From assembly GCF_007994135.1 (NCBI RefSeq), contig NZ_VLKF01000001.1:4030001-4094000 (forward strand): 64,000 bases of DNA, given 5' to 3'. This DNA is from Modestobacter roseus (lineage in GTDB: Bacteria; Actinomycetota; Actinomycetes; Mycobacteriales; Geodermatophilaceae). The notes beneath the pieces were generated by a model that did no database searches, was not told the DNA's origin, and saw nothing but the letters and a program-made list of their open reading frames with translations. Positions 60,355-64,000 of the stretch are shown in pieces; within the stretch, counting starts at the first letter, position 1, and each line of letters begins with the position of its first letter. The position numbers and the translations under genes were made by a program.

Positions 60355-61503
60355 GTGGACGCGCACCGCACCACCGGCACCGACCTGGCCGGCTCCCGGC
60401 CCGCCGAGCCCGCGGCCGGTCCCGGCCGTTCCCGTGGCCGGCTCCGCTGGCTGCTCGTCGCGGCGGCCCTGGCCCTGGTCGTGGTCGTCGTGGCCGTCGT
60501 CCGGTGGACCGGTGACGACCCGCAGCCGCCCGTGTCCGCCCCGCCGCCGCCGGACGCCGAGAGCCCGGCCCCGCTCACCCGGGCCGACTGGCAGGGCACG
60601 GGCGTCGGGGTCTTCCGCAAGACCGACCCGGAGGCGGTGCAGGGCTACGAGGAGTGGCTGGGCCGGCCGGTCGAGCTGGCCGTCGACTTCTCCTCGCGCG
60701 AGGACTGGCGGGACATCTCCCGGCCGCAGTACCAGTTCGACGCCTGGGAGGGGCTGCCGTACCGGCTCGTACTCGGGATCGCGATGCTGCCCGACGAGGT
60801 CGACGCCTCCCTGGAGGCAGGTGCCCGGGGCGAGTACGACGAGTACTTCCAGACGCTGGCCGAGGGCCTGGTCGACGCCGGTCAGGAGGACGCGATCCTG
60901 CGGATCGGCTGGGAGTTCAACCTCCCCTCCTGGGTCTGGTCCAGCGAGGACGAGGACACCTGGGTCGCCTACTGGCGCCGGATCGTCGACGTGATGCGCA
61001 GCGTCGACGGGGAGCAGTTCCGCTTCGACTGGAACGTCAACAACGGACCCAGCCGCATCGACGCCGTCGACTACTACCCCGGGGACGAGTACGTCGACTA
61101 CGTGGGCGTGGACGCCTACGACGTCACCGGCGCCGTGTACCCGATCCCCGACGACTGCGACCAGGCCTGCGCCGACGCGCTCCGTCGCGAGGCCTGGCGG
61201 GACGAGATCTACGGCGGGGAGCGCGGGCTGAGGTTCTGGAGCGAGTTCGCCGCCCAGCACGACAAGCAGCTGTCGTTGCCCGAGTGGGGCGTGTGGGAGC
61301 GCAACGACGGCATCGGCGGCGGGGACAACCCCTACTACATCGAGCAGATGGCGGAGTTCATCGCCGACCCGGAGAACCGGGTCGGGTACCAGGCGTACTT
61401 CGAGAACGCGAACTCCCAGGGCACCCACGAGCTGCTCGGGGACGACTTCCCCCGGGCGCGTGAGCGCTACCTCGAGCTCTTCGGCGGCCCCGAGGCCGGC
61501 TGA
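60355..61503 (+). CDS. Membrane-anchored GH26-like glycoside hydrolase
   Basis: 382 residues from GTG with GAGGAGG at 4 nt. A helix (LRWLLVAAALALVVVVVAVV) anchors or exports it; a short Pro-rich link leads to a TIM-barrel with 'GVGVFRKTDPEAVQGYEEWL', 'LRIGWEFNLPSWVW' (acid/base Glu) and 'LSLPEWGVWERNDG' (nucleophile Glu). GH26 enzymes cut beta-mannans and related beta-1,3/1,4 glycans; such proteins in EPS loci often trim or release the polymer. A recurrent-box-like TTCACCCGATCG lies 35 bp upstream. Confidence 0.8.
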   Translation: MDAHRTTGTDLAGSRPAEPAAGPGRSRGRLRWLLVAAALALVVVVVAVVRWTGDDPQPPVSAPPPPDAESPAPLTRADWQGTGVGVFRKTDPEAVQGYEEWLGRPVELAVDFSSREDWRDISRPQYQFDAWEGLPYRLVLGIAMLPDEVDASLEAGARGEYDEYFQTLAEGLVDAGQEDAILRIGWEFNLPSWVWSSEDEDTWVAYWRRIVDVMRSVDGEQFRFDWNVNNGPSRIDAVDYYPGDEYVDYVGVDAYDVTGAVYPIPDDCDQACADALRREAWRDEIYGGERGLRFWSEFAAQHDKQLSLPEWGVWERNDGIGGGDNPYYIEQMAEFIADPENRVGYQAYFENANSQGTHELLGDDFPRARERYLELFGGPEAG

Positions 61504-61685
61504 GCTCCCTGACCTGAGCTCCCTGACCTGGGCTCCCTGACCTGGGCTCCCTGACCTGGGCTCCCTGACCTGGGCTCCCTGACCTGGGCTCCCTGACCTG
61601 GGCTCCCTGACCTGGGCTCCCTGACCTGGGCTCCCTGACCTGGGCTCCCTGACCTGGGCTCCCTGACCTGGGCTCCCTGACCTGG
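61504..61685 (+). repeat. Thirteen tandem 14-bp repeats between convergent genes
   Basis: The unit GCTCCCTGACCTGG is repeated 13 times without interruption, beginning one base after the GH26 stop; only the first unit differs (ends GA instead of GG). The array stops 23 bp before the end of the convergent polymerase gene. Confidence 0.95.
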
Positions 61686-61719
61686 GGGCGGCTGGCCCGA
61701 GCCGGCGCTCAGGTCAGGG
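61507..61719. terminator. Terminator-like arms flanking the repeat array
   Basis: CCCTGACCTGAG (61507-61518, in the variant first unit) is perfectly complementary over 12 bp to CTCAGGTCAGGG (61708-61719), which contains the stop of the convergent gene. The 12 other units each keep a 9-bp complement (CCCTGACCT). The arms are 189 bp apart because the repeats lie between them. Confidence 0.5.
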
Positions 61720-63085
61720 GCAGGGGCACCGGCCGGTCCGCCCGCCGATGGCGCCGCACACCGGCTCGGGACGGGCGCCGGTGGCGGGGCAGCAGGTCGA
61801 TGCGGGTCTCCTGCCCGGCCCAGAGCCCGGTGAGCAGCCACGCGACGATCGCGGTGTGCGGCTGCAGCAGGCTGCCGGACAGGAAGAAGATCATCACCAG
61901 CACGCTGCCGGGGACCACGCGCCACGCCCCGCGGTCGAGCAGCGCCAGGACGATGAACAGCACGAAGGCCCCACCGGCGAGCAGGCCGTACTCGAACAGC
62001 AGCTTCGGCACGATCGTGTAGACCACCGCCTGGCCCAGCTCGCCGTCCCGGACCGAGGGCAGCAGCCGCTCGACCGAGCCGGCCCCGGCCCCCACGAGGA
62101 AGCGCATCGGCTCGGCGATCATCGCGTTGGCGACCTCGGTGTAGGGCTGCACGAACCGGAGGTAGCCGCTGCTGCCGGTCTGGCCGGTCTCGCCCACGCG
62201 CTCCAGGAGCAGCGGGGCGACCGGGCTGACCAGCACGCCGAGGGCCAGCGCACCCAGGGTGACCAGGTGCACCGGCCGGATCAGCCACCAGGCCCGCACC
62301 AGCACGAGCACCCCGGCGCACAGGAGCAGGATGATCCCGGTGCCCGAGACCGCGGAGAAGACCCCGGCGACGAGGACGACCACCTGCCACGACGGCGCCC
62401 TGGAGACCACGGCCACGATCGCCCCCAGCGCGCAGAACTGGGAGAGGAACGAGGGCTCGAGGAACACGAAGGCGTTGCCCTTGTGCACGTCCGAGCCGTA
62501 GGCCAGCGGGATGTTGGTGTTGTACGTCTGGGAGTAGAAGTCCCGCGGCAGGAGCTCGCCCAGGTAGTCGGTGTAGCTCCACAGCCCGACCAGCTGGGAG
62601 GCCAGCTGCGCGACGCCGATGAGGGCGAAGACGACCATCACCAGCACGAAGTTGCGGGCCACCCGCTGCAGCGTCTCGGTGTGGCCCGGGCCCACCCGCA
62701 GGGTCCAGAGCAGGTAGAGCGCGAGCAGCAGGCCCAGTGAGGTCACCGACACGGTGGCGCCGGTGACCGAGGCGACCACGGTGGCCGCCAGGCAGAGCAC
62801 GGCGGCGAGCCCGAGCAGCTCGGCGCGCAGCTGGTCGACCCGGAAGAGGCCGCCGATCACCAGCAGGCCGACGACGCCGTAGGTCAGCAGGAGGCTCACC
62901 TGCACCGGGCTCGCGCCGACCGGGATCAGCAGCCGCTGGGTGAGCAGGACGAGGACCAGCAGGGTGGTGGTGCCGCGGACGACCAGGTCGGCCGTGCGGT
63001 CCGCACCCCCGGGGTCGGTGGTGGTGGTCTCCGCCGGCAGCGCCGTGGGTCCGTCCGGGGGCGCGCTGCCCACGGTGCGTGTCAT
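61709..63085 (-). CDS. O-antigen ligase/polymerase-like membrane protein, copy 2
   Basis: 458 residues from ATG 63085 with GAGGGGAC upstream; longer in-frame starts run into repetitive promoter DNA. Ten to twelve helices, with a large loop around 'TGSSGYLRFVQPYTEVANAM' and 'RFLVGAGAGSVERLLPSVRD', the Wzy/WaaL loop where 'R-x-GxGxG' is common. It either polymerises repeat units or ligates finished chains. It is divergent from a second Wzz (63271), a natural partner. Confidence 0.78.
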   Translation of the reverse strand: MTRTVGSAPPDGPTALPAETTTTDPGGADRTADLVVRGTTTLLVLVLLTQRLLIPVGASPVQVSLLLTYGVVGLLVIGGLFRVDQLRAELLGLAAVLCLAATVVASVTGATVSVTSLGLLLALYLLWTLRVGPGHTETLQRVARNFVLVMVVFALIGVAQLASQLVGLWSYTDYLGELLPRDFYSQTYNTNIPLAYGSDVHKGNAFVFLEPSFLSQFCALGAIVAVVSRAPSWQVVVLVAGVFSAVSGTGIILLLCAGVLVLVRAWWLIRPVHLVTLGALALGVLVSPVAPLLLERVGETGQTGSSGYLRFVQPYTEVANAMIAEPMRFLVGAGAGSVERLLPSVRDGELGQAVVYTIVPKLLFEYGLLAGGAFVLFIVLALLDRGAWRVVPGSVLVMIFFLSGSLLQPHTAIVAWLLTGLWAGQETRIDLLPRHRRPSRAGVRRHRRADRPVPLPLT

Positions 63086-63101
63086 GCCGTCCCCTCGAGC
63101 T

Positions 63102-63209
63102 CGCGGTCGTGTGTGACCCGATCGTGGTACACCGCCGCCGGTCGGGTCGAGCGCGCGGTCGTGTGTGACCCGATCGTGTACGTGGCCGCCGATCGGGGTC
63201 ACCCGTCCG
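63102..63209. promoter_or_regulatory. Direct-repeat operator candidate between polymerase and wzz genes
   Basis: A 25-bp sequence at 63102-63126 is repeated exactly at 63154-63178 (start-to-start 52 bp, about five helical turns). Each holds GTGACCCGATCG (63113-63124, 63165-63176). A third related site, GTCACCCGTCCG, is at 63198-63209. All lie in the 185-bp divergent gap. Confidence 0.6.
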
Positions 63210-63270
63210 ACAGTGCGTGCAACGATTGTCGCGGGCCGGCACCGGGTCGGTGGTAGGAGGACGTCGTTCG

Positions 63271-64000
63271 GTGACCAGTTTGAGGGACGAGTCCCGCCCG
63301 GGGCACGGGTCCGTCGTCGCGAGCGCCCTGTGGCGGGGCCGCTGGCTGATCGGCGGTGCGGCTGTCGTGGCGGGCCTGCTGGGGGCGCAGTTGAGCGCCC
63401 TGCAGGACGAGAGCTACACGGCGGAGAGCCGGATGGTGCTCTCGGCGACCGCGAACTTCGACCCGCTGGGTGGGAACTCGGGCAACAACGCCGGCAGGTA
63501 CCTCGCCAACCAGATGGCGATCCTGGACTCGGAGCCGGTGCTGGAGCTGGTGGCCGAGCAGCTGGGCGGCGACGCCGACCCGACCGAGCTCGCCGAGGCG
63601 GTGAGCGTGGCGACGCTGGCCGACAGCGACGTCGTGGTGGTCTCCGCCACTGCCCCCACCGCCGAGCTGGCCGCGGCCCGGGCGGACGCGGTGACCGCCG
63701 CGTACCAGCAGTACGTCACCCAGCGGGTGCAGGAGATCGCGGACGCCGCGGCGGAGGCCGTCGCGCTCGACCTCGCTGCGGTCGCGGACGTCCGCACCCA
63801 GGCCGCGGTGTACGGCGACGGTGTCGCCGTCGCCGAGCCGGCGGCGGTGCCGACGTCCCCGACGGCGCCCAACCCGGTTCGCGACGGTGCGCTGCTGGCC
63901 GTCCTCGCGGCCCTGGTGGCCGCGGGGGTGGCGATCCTGCGCCGCGGCCGCGGGCCGGTCAGCGGTGTGCAGCTGGCCGAGGGCGCCGGTGCACCGCTGC
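63271..64000 (+). CDS. Wzz-like chain-length/polysaccharide co-polymerase, copy 2 (3' truncated by window)
   Basis: GTG start with AGGAGG ~10 nt upstream; 243 codons are open to the window end. Helix one (WLIGGAAVVAGLLGAQLSAL), an extracytoplasmic helical region (RYLANQMAILDSEPVLELVA, TAAYQQYVTQRVQEIADAAA), the Pro-rich 'VPTSPTAPNPVRD' and helix two (ALLAVLAALVAAGVAILRRG) are the full Wzz topology; the following cytoplasmic part is cut off, so whether it has a BY-kinase domain is unknown. Pairs with the polymerase at 61709. Confidence 0.85.
   Translation, partial: MTSLRDESRPGHGSVVASALWRGRWLIGGAAVVAGLLGAQLSALQDESYTAESRMVLSATANFDPLGGNSGNNAGRYLANQMAILDSEPVLELVAEQLGGDADPTELAEAVSVATLADSDVVVVSATAPTAELAAARADAVTAAYQQYVTQRVQEIADAAAEAVALDLAAVADVRTQAAVYGDGVAVAEPAAVPTSPTAPNPVRDGALLAVLAALVAAGVAILRRGRGPVSGVQLAEGAGAPL

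Noticed and set aside
61504-61685. CRISPR array
   Set aside because: Repeats are 14 bp and directly abut with no spacers, and no cas genes are present; it is a tandem repeat.
61467-63242. Extended minus-strand ORF reading through the 14-bp repeats as a GSPGQGAQVREPRS repeat protein
   Set aside because: The 42-nt coding period is only three repeat units, and the region overlaps the real polymerase gene in another frame.

Overview
The window is very GC-rich, uses many GTG starts and GTGA-type gene overlaps, and carries gene families typical of Actinobacteria: a DmsB/NrfD-type formate dehydrogenase, LytR-CpsA-Psr (LCP) proteins, and many actinobacterial-style glycosyltransferases. The best guess is Geodermatophilaceae (Geodermatophilus, Blastococcus or Modestobacter). 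That placement rests on overall impression and no marker gene supports it. No rRNA, tRNA, CRISPR array, insertion sequence or prophage was recognised.

Layout. 1-2.7 kb is the end of a formate dehydrogenase operon (alpha C-terminus, four-cluster iron-sulfur subunit, NrfD-like membrane subunit), closed by a perfect 18-bp hairpin. 2.8-4.5 kb holds two anchored membrane proteins on the minus strand. 4.7-8.5 kb is an operon of a condensation-like acyltransferase, a large membrane protein and a small membrane protein. 8.5-22.3 kb is a loose set of single genes: four glycosyltransferases, a flippase, a PIG-L deacetylase with three discoidin domains, a lipoprotein hydrolase, two GH16 enzymes, two small Cys/His proteins and a GGDEF relic. 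22.7-25.9 kb couples a cellulose-synthase-like glycosyltransferase, whose N-terminus looks like a decayed GGDEF domain, to a membrane acyltransferase. 26-34 kb has a Pro/Thr-rich anchored protein, an LCP ligase, UDP-glucose dehydrogenase, a glycine-rich sortase-type surface protein, CysQ and membrane proteins. 33.97-34.86 kb is a short patch of unusual composition with small accessory ORFs.

36.3-42 kb is a classic Wzy-type polysaccharide operon (Wzz-like, Wzx-like with an apparent frameshift, Wzy-like, GT4). Divergent blocks follow: two parallel beta-helix proteins with a GT4, and an initiating polyprenyl glycosylphosphotransferase. 48.5-55.2 kb makes a nucleotide sugar (RfbF-like cytidylyltransferase, a second nucleotidyltransferase, SDR epimerase, 3,5-epimerase-like protein, SAF-domain oxidoreductase, small PIG-L deacetylase). 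55-64 kb has a MerR regulator, a Pro-rich protein, three glycosyltransferases, a GH26-like hydrolase, a second Wzy/ligase and the start of a second Wzz.

Taken together, most of the window builds, modifies, polymerises, exports, anchors and trims surface polysaccharide. There appear to be two export/polymerisation sets (two Wzx, two Wzy/ligase, two Wzz) plus a separate synthase-type system. A short sequence box, GT(C/G)ACCCGNNCG, recurs upstream of many of these genes and may be a shared operator. Strong GC-rich hairpins separate most convergent pairs; one of them is interrupted by thirteen 14-bp tandem repeats.
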